Of a DNA stretch of 64,000 nt, positions 11,601 to 23,856 are shown in pieces. The stretch covers positions 24,143,001 to 24,207,000 of the forward strand of contig NC_037092.1 of the NCBI RefSeq assembly GCF_002994745.2, written 5' to 3'. This DNA is from Rosa chinensis. Lineage: Eukaryota > Streptophyta > Magnoliopsida > Rosales > Rosaceae. The notes beneath the pieces are model-generated. The model searched no databases. It was not told the origin of the DNA and was given only the letters and a program-made list of their open reading frames with translations. How positions within the stretch are numbered: the first letter of the stretch is position 1; each line of letters begins with the position of its first letter. The translations under genes and the position numbers were made by a program.

Positions 11601-12947
11601 GCATTAATACCAGGTCTATGTCTCCACAGTACATGCATACCACTATCCGGTGACTGCCTTCCAATGGCATCTGGAGGTATTATTAAGATCTTGACAACCA
11701 GTACTGATAAAGATGATAAGGTAGTGGATCTTGTTACATGTTTTCCAAAATCAATTCCAAAATTTCCTTTTTCCCGTGAAGAATTCTAATTCTTGTAGCA
11801 TTAATACCAGGTCTATGTCTCCACAGTACGTGCATACCACATCCTGTTGTTAAGTCTTTTGATTGTATGTGACTATTAATTTATTTAAGTCTGCCATAGC
11901 AGCAATAGCACAACAAAACACTGTTTACAAGTGGAAACATGTTGAGGTTCTTATTTCTATTGTGTCTTCATGGATATCTAACATGTGTTATTGTGGAATT
12001 TAACACAAAATAACATTTTCTTTCCCACTTCAAACAATTGCAATATGGCTACATTTGTATTCTTAGAATTTGTTCAAATAACTATTTCCGTAAAGCCAGT
12101 AAAGTTTTGCATTGTAACATAAATAATTGGATGAACCCTGCAGATTAAGTGAAGAATAGTAGATTAAGAAAATGAATAGACTACTGACTAGTCTTTGTAT
12201 TCTTCTCCCTCTGTTCTTGTCTCATATATTTTGGTTATTTACATATTGGAGCGTTTCCAATACATCTGTTAATTTCATATATGATGCAGAAAAATGCTTT
12301 TGAATGGGGGTTACCGATGATTCCACACTCAGAAGATGCCATTCACGTGACTCAGCACATCGCAAACTTTTTTATCAGGTCAGGGCTTATGCTGTATCCT
12401 TCTTATGTTCTCCTTTGATTGAATTACTATGTTAAACCTCAATATGTAGTGTACAACTCTCTTTAGGAAGGAAGAGGCCATGCAACAATTATCGGACGAT
12501 GTTGAAATTTAGGTTTAGAACTGTACAAATGCATTATTAGTTTTTTCATTATTCAAGGTATCAAATTTCAGAATACACGTAGAGCTGAAAAACTCATGGG
12601 ATTCCAAACATAAGTTAGATTCAGTATCTTACCGAAACAACAGTTACCAGGTTTATCCAACCAGAATGATAGAAAAGCCAAAACTCATTGCAATTGAATT
12701 TTTGATGCAGCGAGGCAAGGAAGTCATTAAACAGGCCACCTATTCAGGATGTCCTCGACAATCTCATCTACAATTACAGTCCAACATTTTGTGGGAAGGC
12801 AGGGTAAGCCAAAAGTGCCCTTGAAACTGCATTACTATTTTCTTTATTTGAGTTTACTAACTTCTAATTTTTCATATGCTTTCCGATTGTAGGAAGGGAT
12901 ACGATGAAGTTTACATCTTTAAACAACCTTCACTCGCACATTTGTAA
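8691..12947 (+). CDS. GGH: gamma-glutamyl hydrolase (folylpolyglutamate hydrolase), probably damaged
   Basis: Exons with clean GT-AG borders: 8691-9140, 9596-9682, 10312-10401, 10900-10960, 11434-11523, 11614-11676, 12290-12378, 12711-12803, 12893-12947. They encode the plant GGH protein: a long N-terminus with a hydrophobic leader, [45 protein letters not shown], the class-I-amidotransferase-like nucleophile in [17 protein letters not shown] with the catalytic His, then [17 protein letters not shown] and SLNRPP. The enzyme trims glutamate tails from folates, usually in the vacuole. The expected exon between 10401 and 10900 (normally ending in phase 2) is not recognisable, and joining its neighbours directly hits a stop within four codons. 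WHPE is also changed to WHLE. Identity is sure; function of this copy is doubtful. Confidence 0.85.
11486..11840 (+). repeat. partial tandem duplication inside the GGH gene
   Basis: 11486-11643 is repeated at 11683-11840 (158 bp, offset 197) with a single A/G difference near the end. It covers the 3' part of the exon ending at 11523, the following intron and the first half of the exon 11614-11676. The second copy cannot form a complete exon. It lies in the intron before 12290 and offers decoy splice sites. Confidence 0.93.
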
Positions 12948-13491
12948 ATCGAAGTGTACGTGCAAATTTGTAATAATGGACGATGAAAGTGAAAATATGT
13001 AATGAGCATTTCAACTCCAAACATTTGTATTTATAAGGCAGTAGACCTCTCATTAGTCATTTGCTCTGATTATTGTACACTCCATCAATATTACACTAGA
13101 AGCTCAATTGGGTCCAGCGACTCTTACCTATCAGCGGCTTGCTCTTCACAAAATTCTTATGTGCATGGTCAAATGGCTTGTAATGGTTCAAGTAGCTCAA
13201 TGCTTAGAAGTCATAAGCCACCCATTATCTTATGATCTTACGGAAAATCACAAATTTGCGTAGCACAATTTGAGTATGCCGGAGCATCTTCAGAGATGGT
13301 TGAACATTTTACGCCATGAACATACCAAGTCAATCTCAAAACAGATGCAAGTTTATGCCTTTGAATTAGAATATGGATTGGTTGTAAACCTAAATCCAAT
13401 GATGCAAAGAGGTAGGAACTGTCTCCAACGGCTTCTGGATTTCGTTTCGTATTTTTACAACTTACAAGTGATTGAAAGCTGTTATATACAG
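12948..13491 (+). other. GGH 3' flank and region where the POLD3 5' exon should be
   Basis: Carries the presumed GGH 3' end and then the sequence directly upstream of the first recognisable POLD3 exon. 13395-13411 reads SNDAK plus AG before a GT, which would splice in phase to 13492 and matches the end of the expected exon. The 50 bp before it do not read as the conserved N-terminus, and an in-frame TGA lies at 13362-13364. Confidence 0.5.
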
Positions 13492-15287
13492 GTTGCTCCA
13501 GGAGTTTGTGGAAAACCATGGAAACAGTTTGGAAGTGGTATATACTTTGTCTGGCCAGTTGAAGAACAATCCTGTGAGCTACCATGTAAGGTTCGTTTCG
13601 GGGCCTCAACTTGCAGGTAGCGTTTATCTTTTGAATCAACTCCACTCTTCTTGAGTTGCGATTGAATATGTTGTGGGAGGGACCAATGATTTTGTGAATT
13701 ACGTTTCAAAGTAGGATGGTTTGTAGATTTCTGCAAACTCTGTAGGTGCACACAGACTTAGGCACATATACATTTATAAGTTTTGACTAGAGCTCTTTTG
13801 GAAATTCTTTGCTTCATTGTTGTTGCTCTTATATCTTGAAATTTTTCACGGGTATGTACCAATGATATTTCACTTTTTCTGAACGATTGATTTACTGAAA
13901 CCTGAGTTATAGTTCGAGCCTTTTTGTTGGTCTTTGTCATCTTTAAACATCAGGAAAGAACAGATATAATGGATCTTGTTTTTCCTTTTGCAGAAGCAAA
14001 AGAAGAATTTGATGGCAACTGCTCCGTTGGGGTTTACAGTGTGCAACCTTGCATTCCAAAGGATCCAGCTACAATTTGGAATGCAGAATTTGTACAAGCA
14101 GAGGAGCTCCATACGCAGGCTCCAACAGTTGAAAATTGCTTGAGAGATAACAGGTACCTTTTTTATTTACTCCCATATAAAGTCTCCTGAAAATAAGAAA
14201 GAATACTCCTGTAGATACATGGTTTGCTTGTCTTTCTGAAAATTGAAAGTTTGGGAAGTTGTATAGCTTCTACATAAATAAACAGGCAATCTCATTCAGA
14301 ATACAGTACTGCAGCGACTATCTTTTTGGTTCCGCTTTGCTTGAGAAAATTTATATTCTTACCATGTAACCTTTATTGTGCTTTCATTTTGGTGAATATT
14401 AATTAATGGATGCCTTTTCTGCTCAGAAGTATCAGATGACTTGATAGTTTAACATTTTATTCAAAGGAACCTTTTTTCCCTTAAAGCAAAGCAAGAAGAA
14501 GAGAATTTATTAATTTAATGATTTGATTTTTCACAGTAAGTTTTTAAAGTTATTTTATTGATTTTAGGTTTATTAAGAATATTCCCGTATAATCATTTTA
14601 GGTTTATAGGTGCTTTGGTTTATATATTCTACAAAACTTTAAAGATTTTATATTTTGCTGGATGACTCAGTCCCTCTGTTATGCTAATTTGTAGTAATAT
14701 ATACTCTTGCTTAAATTTAGTATAGTACATAAAAATTATGCACCTATGCAATTATACATGTGATAACTATTTGCTATGCTTCTCCAGGTTCTGCGGCATT
14801 CTCAATTCCTTTGTTTTGCGTAATGTAGAGGGAACACCATTGAGCACTGCAGGTCCACAACTGAAGACCAAATTAGCTTCAGAGCCATCAAAAATTAATT
14901 TAGCTCATCAAGATAGTGTGATTTTAAAACAGCAACAGAATAAAGGAGAACAATCTAGTCCGAAAGTTGGTTTGCCGGCTCCCAATGTGGTAAAAGATGT
15001 CAAAAGTGAAAGCAATGGCATAGGAGTTACTCATCAGCCTAACAAACATCCTGCAGACAAAGAGAAAGTTGCTCCTCTTCCTGCTAACAAAAAGAAGGTC
15101 CAGAGTGATAAAAGCTCTTCTGCTTCTGGAGGTTCATTGGCAAATTTGTGGGGTCGTGCATCTGTGAAATCCAAGTCAAATTCTACAGCCGAAAATAGTA
15201 ATTTGATTCCTACGCATACTGGTAGGTTTCACTAGTTTACCAAGTTTTAATATTTCATTCTTTTATCTTCTTTAACATTGATAGAAG

Positions 15288-15326
<39 letters not shown>

Positions 15327-17157
15327 TATTCTTTTGTAAGATGCTCACGATTTGTAGCACTAGCTAAGTTACTTCTTTATATCCTTCCTTCTTCAGGAGC
15401 AAGTGCAGAGGCTCAAATTTGTGCTAGAGAAGCAGAAGCTGGTGTCATCAGCGACGATGATGATCAAGATGTTAATTTTAAGAGAGCTTCCGGTTCTGAA
15501 GTCACTAGGAAACGGAGGGTTGTCTTTGATTTCTCCGATGAAGACGAATGTGAAGATGCAGTCAATTTAGCATCCCCAGAGTATCCAAAAGGAAAATCAT
15601 GTCAAGAGCTCAAAGAAAGTAGCAAAACTTTGGTTGCACTTAAAACCAATTTGAACTTTGACGAGCAGGTAGAAGATAAACCAGAGGTCAAGGAAGAGAT
15701 ATCAGTTGACGGAAAATCTGACCCACCTTGCAGAGAAGATTCTACTGTTGTCAGCAAGGAAAGTAATTCTGGGATTATCCTGACAGAGAAAACAGACAGA
15801 TCTGTTCCTGAAAAAGATGTGAACAAAATGGATAAGCTGGCCACTGCTGCTAAAACACAGATAGATGCTGGGATTATCCTAACTGAGAAAAAACGTAACT
15901 CTGTGCCTGAAAAAGGTGTGAACAAAATGGATAAACTGACCAACGGTGCATCAAGATCTCCTCAAAGAAGAAAAATTTTGAAGACACGGATTGATGAACG
16001 TGGAAGAGAAGGTATTCTCTGCTTTCTATGCGTCAGTTTTCATAGAGTCCTGCTTGTAGAATGTCAGTTTGCATCTTAGCATATATTCTCTGCTGCAAAT
16101 GGCTTGCGGTTATTCAACAAAATATAATAAATTAAGATGGACTCATTAGTAACTGCTTACAAGCAATCTGTTCTATAAACATTCCCAGTCATATCTCTGA
16201 TACGGCTGGTTCTAGTTTCTTTTCTTACTGCAACTGTTTAATGTCAATATATCATATGTGATTTATATTTCTGAAATTTATCCTGAATAAATATGTTGTA
16301 GCAAGGTGAGCTAATAATTTTTTTTTTTGTTGTAGAAGAAATCACATGTCCATCTAAATTTTATTTTTCATTTGTTGTTCCAACGTAATTTATACAGTAA
16401 CTGAGGTAATATGGGAGGGCAAGGAGACAGAAGCAAAGAAAGCTGACAGCAGTGCAACAATGAAAGCTGACAGCAGTACAACAAAGAAAGCTGATAATAC
16501 AGTTACCAGTGTTACGAACAGGTTAATTTATATCTTTGCTATTATTTTATCCATTCAGTTCTTGATCTAAGATGATTGTAGCAAAAGATCATTTGTGTTT
16601 TTTCGTTTTTACTTTCTATTCCTCTTAATGTCATACAAATATGAGTCCATAGGATTTAAGTGAAACATTAAGCCAAAAGATGTCACATCATATTTAACTA
16701 TACCAATTCTGCATTTATGGGTTGAAACAAATGTAGTCAAGATCGTTGGCACAATTGAGAGAGGCCTTAAACTGATAGAATATTGAAATTTTATGTTACC
16801 CACGACAGACTTAGACAAACATGTAGTTCAGAAGCTAATCAATATGAGTCTAGCTTTTGTGTACTTCTAGTAGTGTAAATAGTAACCAAGGCATTTGTTT
16901 GGTTTATTTGATGTGTTGTTCGTTATTTTTTTTTATTCCCAAAAGCTTCATTTGATTAAATTTTTCTAGCTGAAGTTGGAGCTTTTGCCTGGTGACTGAA
17001 CTCTAAATGTTGGTTTTATTAATCCAGGCCTGCCGCAGCTCAGAAGTCAGTGGCGAACACTGGGCCGAAAAATCAAACTGCCAAAGCAGGAGGCAAGAAA
17101 GCAGTAAACAAGGATCCTAAGCAAGGAAATATTCTTTCATTCTTCAAGAAGGTCTAA
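13492..17157 (+). CDS. POLD3: DNA polymerase delta subunit 3 (p66/POLD3-like), 5' end not found
   Basis: Spliced exons in phase: 13492-13616, 13994-14153, 14788-15221, 15397-16011, 16398-16521, 17038-17157. They encode LLQEFVENHGNSLEVVYTLSG, VSYHVRFVSGPQLAEAKEEFDGNCSV, PKDPATIWNAEFVQAEEL and NCLRDNRFCG of the plant POLD3 N-domain. A long charged, disordered region and a C-terminal PCNA-binding PIP box, QGNILSFF, follow, ending KKV-stop. POLD3 is an accessory subunit of the lagging-strand polymerase and tethers it to PCNA in the nucleus. The first ~40 residues (the conserved block before RLLQEF) are not recognisable upstream, though a possible exon remnant ends at 13411. The gene may use a distant or altered first exon, or be a 5'-damaged copy. 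Confidence 0.85.
15291..15323. repeat. (CT)n microsatellite in a POLD3 intron
   Basis: About 16 CT units lie in the intron between 15221 and 15397. Confidence 0.95.
15771..15968 (+). repeat. 33-codon tandem repeat in the POLD3 disordered region
   Basis: Two 99-bp units (15771-15869, 15870-15968) encode GIILTEK...SVPEK.VNKMDKL twice. They have diverged at several silent and replacement sites, so the duplication is older than those in GGH or gag. The next exon (16398-16521) also has a short KADSS/KADNT repeat. Confidence 0.9.
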
Positions 17158-17492
17158 GGCGTTTTTCAAATATCCTTGCAGGGGAACTCTCTGATATAAT
17201 GCTTCTTACAAAATCAAGGTTCCTTCGGGCAATGAAGGTTTTTGAGTTGCTTAAATCTTTGCTTTGCCTTGTGTCTGGAGGGGAATCGCAGAATTCGGGT
17301 TTAGGGTACATTGCTCTTACATCTTGTTATTTTCAGATGATGGAGACTGGAGAGTGTTTGCTTTTCTTCTCTGCTGTTAGTTTAAGCCTTTAAGGCTCCA
17401 AATGTAAATGGATATAACGGTTCCGTCGTGTCTGGTTGCTCCTATACTGTTTCGTTCTTAAATTTGTGCTGTCGATTATTTAGCGTACTTTT

Positions 17493-17529
17493 GGAGCTAT
17501 GGATGCTATGGTTTAGCATCCATAGCTCC
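17493..17529. repeat. perfect 15-bp inverted repeat (hairpin) downstream of POLD3
   Basis: GGAGCTATGGATGCT at 17493-17507 and its exact complement at 17515-17529 enclose a 7-base loop. It lies about 335 bp past the POLD3 stop. It could be a 3'-end structure or a relic of a small element. Confidence 0.8.
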
Positions 17530-17727
17530 ATTTAGATAACATAATTACTTTGAAGGTTTAGTACCCACGAAGTACTTTAGCAAGACAACTCAGGTTGCTA
17601 AACATGGCGTCAAATGAAAGGCTACTCGTCGAATATAAGCTAAAAAATGGGGAACCCTCTATCACTTGGGCAAATTCAACCACCATCCAAGTAAACTCTG
17701 AAAAAAAAAAAAGATTTTTAATTCGTA

Positions 17728-19679
17728 ATGTCTTCTTTTTCTGGTAGAAACTTGAAAGAGGAACCCATAGTCCCATGCCCAAACGACTTGATCATAATCC
17801 CAAAAACTGGGATTTTCCCTATGTTCATTAACTACAAGTTTATCGCTCTCTCTTCGAAGCTTTGTGAGGTTTCATTTTTGCTTGAGAATATGGATGATAC
17901 TGAAATCAGAAACAGCGTGGATGATGTTGAAATGAATGAGTCTGATAATGAAAGTGTTGGCCAAGAGAGTCGTATTGGAAGTTCTTATATGCCAACTTTT
18001 CAATACTCTCAGCAGAAAATGAGACAAGGTTTGGCCAAGTACATTTCTTCAAGTGGGCAAGTTTATTCTTCTGCTCAACATGCTAGATTTGAAAAGTTTA
18101 TTCAAGAATATGTTCAGTCTGAGTATTCTAGTCTTTGCCTGCGCACTATCAAAAGTGATTCTCTGAACTACTTCAATGATATGAAAAGAGCACTGGTATC
18201 CGAGCTTTCTGGTTTCAATGGTACGTTTTCTTTCAGTACTAATTTCTGGAGTAGTGCCGATGAACAACTTGGTTTCATTTGTGTTACTGCACATTATATT
18301 GACTCTGCTTGGATGTTGCAAAGGAGAATCATTGCTTTTCGTATGCTCGAATATCCTCATAGTGATACTGTTATATTTCAGAGCATAATGGATATATTTA
18401 GGGAATATATGATTGATGATAAGGTCTTCAACATTACTTTTGATGATGTTACTGGGAGTGAAGCCATCATTGACATGTTTAAAAACACTTTGCAACCTCC
18501 TTGTGGAGGTCAATTTTCTTATATGAGATGTTTATGCCATATGGTCAATTCAATGGTGCAAGAAGGCTTGAAATTGATGGAAGCTCATATAGAGAAAATT
18601 AGGGGTGCTATTCTTTACATTGCTTCCTCTTCTGCTAGGCAACAAGAATTTTCTGCTTTATGTGAGTCTCGAGGTCTGAAATATAGAGAGCTGAAACCTG
18701 ATTTCAAGGATCATTGGAACTCTACTTTTCTCATGTTAGCATCTTGTGTCAACTACAATGCTGCAATTAGTGAATTTTACAATGGCAAACATGATGGTAG
18801 CAATCTTTTATGTGAAAGTGATTGGAATGTTTTCTTTTTATGAACTTTCTGAAAGTATTTCGCTCCGTGGCACTCTCAAATTCGAAGGTTTATTTGCCCA
18901 CATCTTCTGGTGGTCTTTTTATTTTGAGATATATTAGCAAGTGTTTTGATAAACACAGAGGTCATTCAATTCCAGAATTTACAGCAGTTTATGAAATAAT
19001 GGAGTCGAAATTCAAAAGTTACTGCGAGTCCATGTTACCCAGTTACTGTTTAGCTGCAGCAATGGACCCTAGATTCAACGGACAGGGTCTAGATTTCTTA
19101 GTTAAAGACATTTCTGAATACTTGAGCATGCTATTGTTGAATATGGATACAAAAGCTATTGAAGCTAGGTTACATGACCTCTACAAAGGTTATGAATCCA
19201 AATTTGCAGAAAAAGAAAAACCCACTTCTGATCGAATCCCAAAACGAAAGAGATTTGATGACAGTGATGAAAGTGCTGTCGAAAAGTTTCTAGAATGGAG
19301 GAGACAGAAGGAAATAAAGACCTATGGGCCAACTGAGCTTCATAAATACTTGGGAGTTAACCATACAGCCTATATGACCAATGAAGAGTTTCAGAATTTT
19401 GATGTTTTAGCTTGGTGGAAAGACAATGCACTGTCATTTCCTGTGCTTTCAAAAATGGCATGTGATCTACTAACGGTTGCGGTGTCTGCAATAGCACCGG
19501 AGTTTGTGTTCAGTAGTACTTCAGGTAACCAGGTCCTGGACTATAAGAGGAGCATGGAACCTTCAGAAATGTTGGACTGCCTTTTCTGCATGAAGGATTG
19601 GGAAGATGCACGACTTCGAGCTCAGAACTGGACGGATGATGACATGGTCAAGTACTATGCAGATTCAGAGCAGTGTTGA
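17728..19679 (+). pseudogene. hAT transposase-like gene (RICESLEEPER type), frameshifted, no BED finger
   Basis: Two overlapping frames, 17728-18843 and 18822-19679, make one hAT protein. They contain FSTNFWSSADEQLGFICVTAHYID (start of the RNase-H-like core), NITFDDVTGSEAIIDMF, the RCLCHMVNSMVQEGL block, LKPDFKDHWNSTFLML, LAAAMDPRF (DUF4413) and a C-terminal dimerisation domain LAWWKDNALSFPVLSKMACDLLTVAVS. The frame breaks near 18830-18843, with a TGA in the first frame. There is no BED zinc finger; the N-terminus is an unrelated stretch. The dimerisation signature is altered (APEFVFSSTSG against the usual ASESAFSTGGR). I found no convincing terminal inverted repeats or TSD around it. It may be a dead element or a decayed domesticated gene. 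Confidence 0.82.
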
Positions 19680-20164
19680 TTAATGGATGACGGATTGGGA
19701 AGATACATGAGACTGAGCTCAGAACTGGACCAATGATGATATGGTCAGACAAGTTTGCAGATTCAGATAGAAGCATTGATAAGCATCAGCCAATTTTAAT
19801 TTATAAGATATGAGCAATGTGTTAATGTGTTATGCCAAAGCAATATCCTCGGATTGATGCAATGAAGAAGCAGAGACATGAAAGTTAATGGCCACCGATC
19901 AGCTTTCTGAAGATCACAAAGTAATCAAGATCTCTATTTTGTTCTCATAAACATGGTATTTTACTACTTGCCTGTACCTCTCTTTTCTATATAGTCATTC
20001 TAGGGGCTATTTGTAATAGTAACTAGTTGTACCAATTTGAAGCAGTAAAAGAAGCAGACATGGTATTGTACCACTATCTTGCCTGTACTTCTCTTCTCTA
20101 TATAGTAACTCTACAAGCTCTTTATTGATTACAAGTTTGGCCACTTTCAAGCAGTAAAAGAAAC
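19595..20164 (+). repeat. two imperfect tandem duplications at the 3' end of the hAT-like gene
   Basis: 19595-19691 (the last coding bases, GGATTGGGAAGATGC onward) recurs at 19692-19770. Downstream, 19951-20057 recurs at 20058-20164 (ACATGGTATT, TTGCCTGTAC, CTATATAGTAACT, AAGCAGTAAAAGAA). The copies have visibly diverged. 19771-19950 and 20165-20422 hold nothing else I recognise. Confidence 0.8.
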
Positions 20165-20422
20165 AAACTTCGAATAGAAAGACCATAAGACAGTGACATA
20201 ACCTTCTTTTTAGTAGTAGGAGAGTAGGAATCAGTGAGATGGTGATAAACCCAAACTGTTGCAATCATGTCCAGCTAACCAAAGAAACTTACAGCAAACT
20301 AAGAAGACCAAAGTGAATGGCATAAGTTATCAACTCTGTTAACGATATGGAAGAGAATGAGTATAATGTACATGATTTACATTCAATCTTGTGAACAAAT
20401 TTTTCCATATCATCAGCTTACG

Positions 20423-23400
20423 TCAACTCTCTCGAATCAAGTTGGTTGGCTCACTCAAAACATACTTGGGTAGTTCGTATTTTGCACCTGAAAGAAGTAC
20501 ACCCAGAGGAATTTAAATAAGAAGGAACAAAAATAGGGCAAAGTGACCATTATATAATGCACACTCACAATTTGAATAAGTTTTCTCCAACACTCGCAAT
20601 GCGCACACATACCAAAATGCCACATTAAACCCTGTAAAGGCATAGGACTTGGGCTAGAGTATTTCTAAATCTAACACTCATGAGATACCTCACACCCAAA
20701 CTGACAACAAAAAAAAATACACACCCAAAGTGTAGACATCACAAAGTACTGATACTATGAACCCTTCAGCATCACTAAATCCTAGCAGCTCTGAACATTG
20801 CGGCTTTGATATAAGAAAAGAGGAATATCATACATGGCATAGGCGGAATTCTGAACAAAATATATAATTTTAAAGTACCTCTTTCATCATAGCAAATTGT
20901 CAAATCAGCACTCTGAACAATGACCCCAGCACTGTCAACAATAGCTTGTGCTAGACTTAGATCTGCCTCAGCAGCAGCTCGAAGAGCATCCCAAATCTCT
21001 GTTGACAAGGATAAGTAAAATTTATATCTCAGACATGTGAAGAATATAACTTTAAAAAGTAGCTTAATAGCAATGAAAAGTCAACCCAGAGCTTGACCAC
21101 GAGAATACTTTTCTACTGCTTGTAGGGCTAAGTACCATTAGTTACTTAGACAAGAACCATAATCCCTTTTCTTTTTATAAGATTTAGCAAATTTCTTTTC
21201 AATCATTGTACCCCATATAATTTGTATTGCTAAATAATACCAATAAGCCATTATGACTTTCCCCTGGAACCAAAACACTTTTGACCTTCCAATAACTTTG
21301 TAGCACACAATCTGAACCATGAGCACTATGGTGGTGCAGCCAATAGCTGCCATTGCATTCACATAATGTGATCATCTTTATTCCCTACCATTGGGTCTCT
21401 TATATTCCTACCTCTCATTTGCATTCATTTAACAGTTATCCTCATTGTCTTGACCTCATCCACTAACAGATCCTCATTTCAGCTACCATATTAAAAACAC
21501 TCTGAAGGAGACAAACAAACAGCATCTATGTGACTAGGTAAGCACATAGAACCTCCAACCTGAAGTTCAAATTTTACTACTTCCACCCAGGTCATATTAT
21601 CATTTCATTACTGGTTTTTCAATCTATCCACTTAATCAACTGATTCGTGTGTATGTATGTACTTTTAAGCCTACATTACATGTAATAGAACCATCCAATA
21701 TGATTTTCCTTTCTTTTCCTCTGGTTCCTAAATCCATCTTTCTTCATCATTACTATCTTAACCCCCACATCTCATACTCATCCCTCAAAACAGCAAATAC
21801 TTCTAGAACCAACAAATGATAATCCCAATAATTGCAAGGGCAAGGAAAGAAGAAATAGAATTGTCAGGATTCAAGTTTTATGTTCAAACCCAATCATCAG
21901 ACACAACTTAAATTCATATATTAAAATAATCGGAATGAAAACTCAGAGTGCTCCAACTTATTATGTGGATACAGTAGTTGAACTCAAACAACTAAGAGGA
22001 AACTTTCCCAAACCAAAACTCATTTTTGATAATCTGAGGTGACCAGAAAACTAGAAAATCACTTCAGAATTAGTCTGTTTGAGTCAATCTTCATCTGAGA
22101 AGAGCGTATGTTGCCCTTCTTATAAGGTATCTGTACTGTACAGTCAAGCTCAGCAATCGGAAGTAACATGTTTCAGAAATGGTTATCAGAATTAACCTAT
22201 ATGTGGTTTATGATGAAAATAAGAATTCCGCATTGCAAAGATCTCTGCTTTCCATTGACCGGAATTCAATATATAAACCTATCTGTTATACTTTGCTCAG
22301 TTGCCGACCTTGGTTTTCTTATGATTTCACGAATATGGAAGTTATACAGCCAGACTTTACAAACTTAAACAAAGTAAAACATAAAAAACGCTGACTATTT
22401 AATTATATACCATGTCTAAATTTCAAAGGAAAATCTCTGTCATTATTATTTTATCAACTTCTATATACTCATAGGAAATATTACCTTTCCTGCCACCATA
22501 GTGAGGAGCCGTGTCCCAAAACTCTTCACGCAGCTGCAAGAGCTGAGTCTTTGTTATTGGCTGGGGATGCTTCCAAGGTTTTGGCTTCCGAATCTTTTTC
22601 AAAGCTCCTGTTTTATATGAAAGTTGTAGTTATTACTCTAAAATAACCAGTGCCTTTCAACAACCTTTTCAGGGAAAAATAACTAAGGTTTACTTATCAA
22701 AAGAAAAATATTGTGAAAACAAATATTTCATCAAACTGTACCGGATGAAATTACTTCTTTCCTTTCATATTTCAACTTGCATTATCTGGTGAATAACAAC
22801 TACAAAAGCCCATCCAAAACTAAACCCGATGCAATGCAGTGAACTAGGCTAGAAAGGTAAGTCATAATTTCGAGAATTACATGCAATGCCTGCCGACTAC
22901 ACAGTTTAATAGTACCTTAACCTTTCCAGCAGTCACAAGGGCTACTCTCATTTAGTACTCTTTCACAATACAGTATCTTCCACAATAAACATAAAATTTT
23001 ATCTGTGCGTCTCATTTCGTAACTTCCTGCTATCAACTATCACAATAGCAAGCACACTTCACACTCTCAATGATTAACTTCATAAACTCATCTTATGCTT
23101 TCCAATATCTATCACACAAATGTTCCAACACACGGGCTGGAAATTAATACCAATCGGCATTGATTTTAAGATCACAAAGAAAACAACACTAAAGAACTGT
23201 CTGAATCAAACAGTGCCCACTACCATATTCATCAAAAGCTCTAAGCCTGGCCTCAAAATACCCAGGCTGATGATTAGAAACACATTTAGGCCTAAATCCA
23301 TACGTAATCCTCAAATTCCACTACAGTTTCCTTCAATTTCAAAGCAATGCCACTCCCTCATCCTTTCGAAAACCCTCAAGGCGATAAAAATTTCCCATCT

Positions 23401-23681
23401 TTTCCCTAAAATCGAAACAATCACCAAAGCAGAAACCGATTCCGCAAAGCACACATCTAAACCTAGCAAAGAACACAGCAGGTTGACTCATCCGAGCTCA
23501 GTCAAGCTCAATTTTTTTTTTTCCTGCAAATTTTCCTCATACGATTCCATTTCCAATTCCTACGCGGCCAAAACGCAACCAAAAGCACTGAAACTGAAAC
23601 GAAAATAAAAAACGGAGAGAGCAAAAATTGCAGAGTGAACTGACCGTCTTCTTTGCTCTGCGACGATCCGGCGCAGCCCAT
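20423..23681 (-). CDS. UBTD-type protein: N-terminal domain only, N-myristoylation signal
   Basis: Four minus-strand exons splice in phase: 23681-23645, 22607-22485, 20998-20879, 20487-20423. They give a 114-residue protein beginning MGCAGSSQSKEDG, continuing [64 protein letters not shown] and ending with a CYDERG/KYELPKYVLSEPTNL segment before TGA. This is the DC-UbP/UBTD N-terminal domain of ubiquitin-domain-containing proteins. As in plant homologues I know, the C-terminal ubiquitin fold is absent. Gly2-Cys3 with Ser5/Ser6 fits myristoylation and palmitoylation, so membrane association is inferred. Animal UBTD proteins bind E2/E3 ubiquitin enzymes; the plant role is not established. All exon borders are canonical. 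The introns of ~1.5 and ~1.0 kb show no other gene. Confidence 0.9.
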
Positions 23682-23813
23682 TTTCTACCGACGACCCGAA
23701 TTGAGACCTCCGAGTGGAGTCAAAGAAGCAGGTTCAGCCTCGTGAAGACGCAAAGTCAAAAGGACCCGACCCGACCGAGCTCCGGTGAGAGTCGCTCGTT
23801 GCGGGTATCGCGG

Positions 23814-23856
<43 letters not shown>

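Noticed and set aside
23120..23608. 162-codon forward frame
   Set aside because: Lies opposite the first intron of the UBTD-type gene, Lys/Ser/Thr-rich, without a domain.
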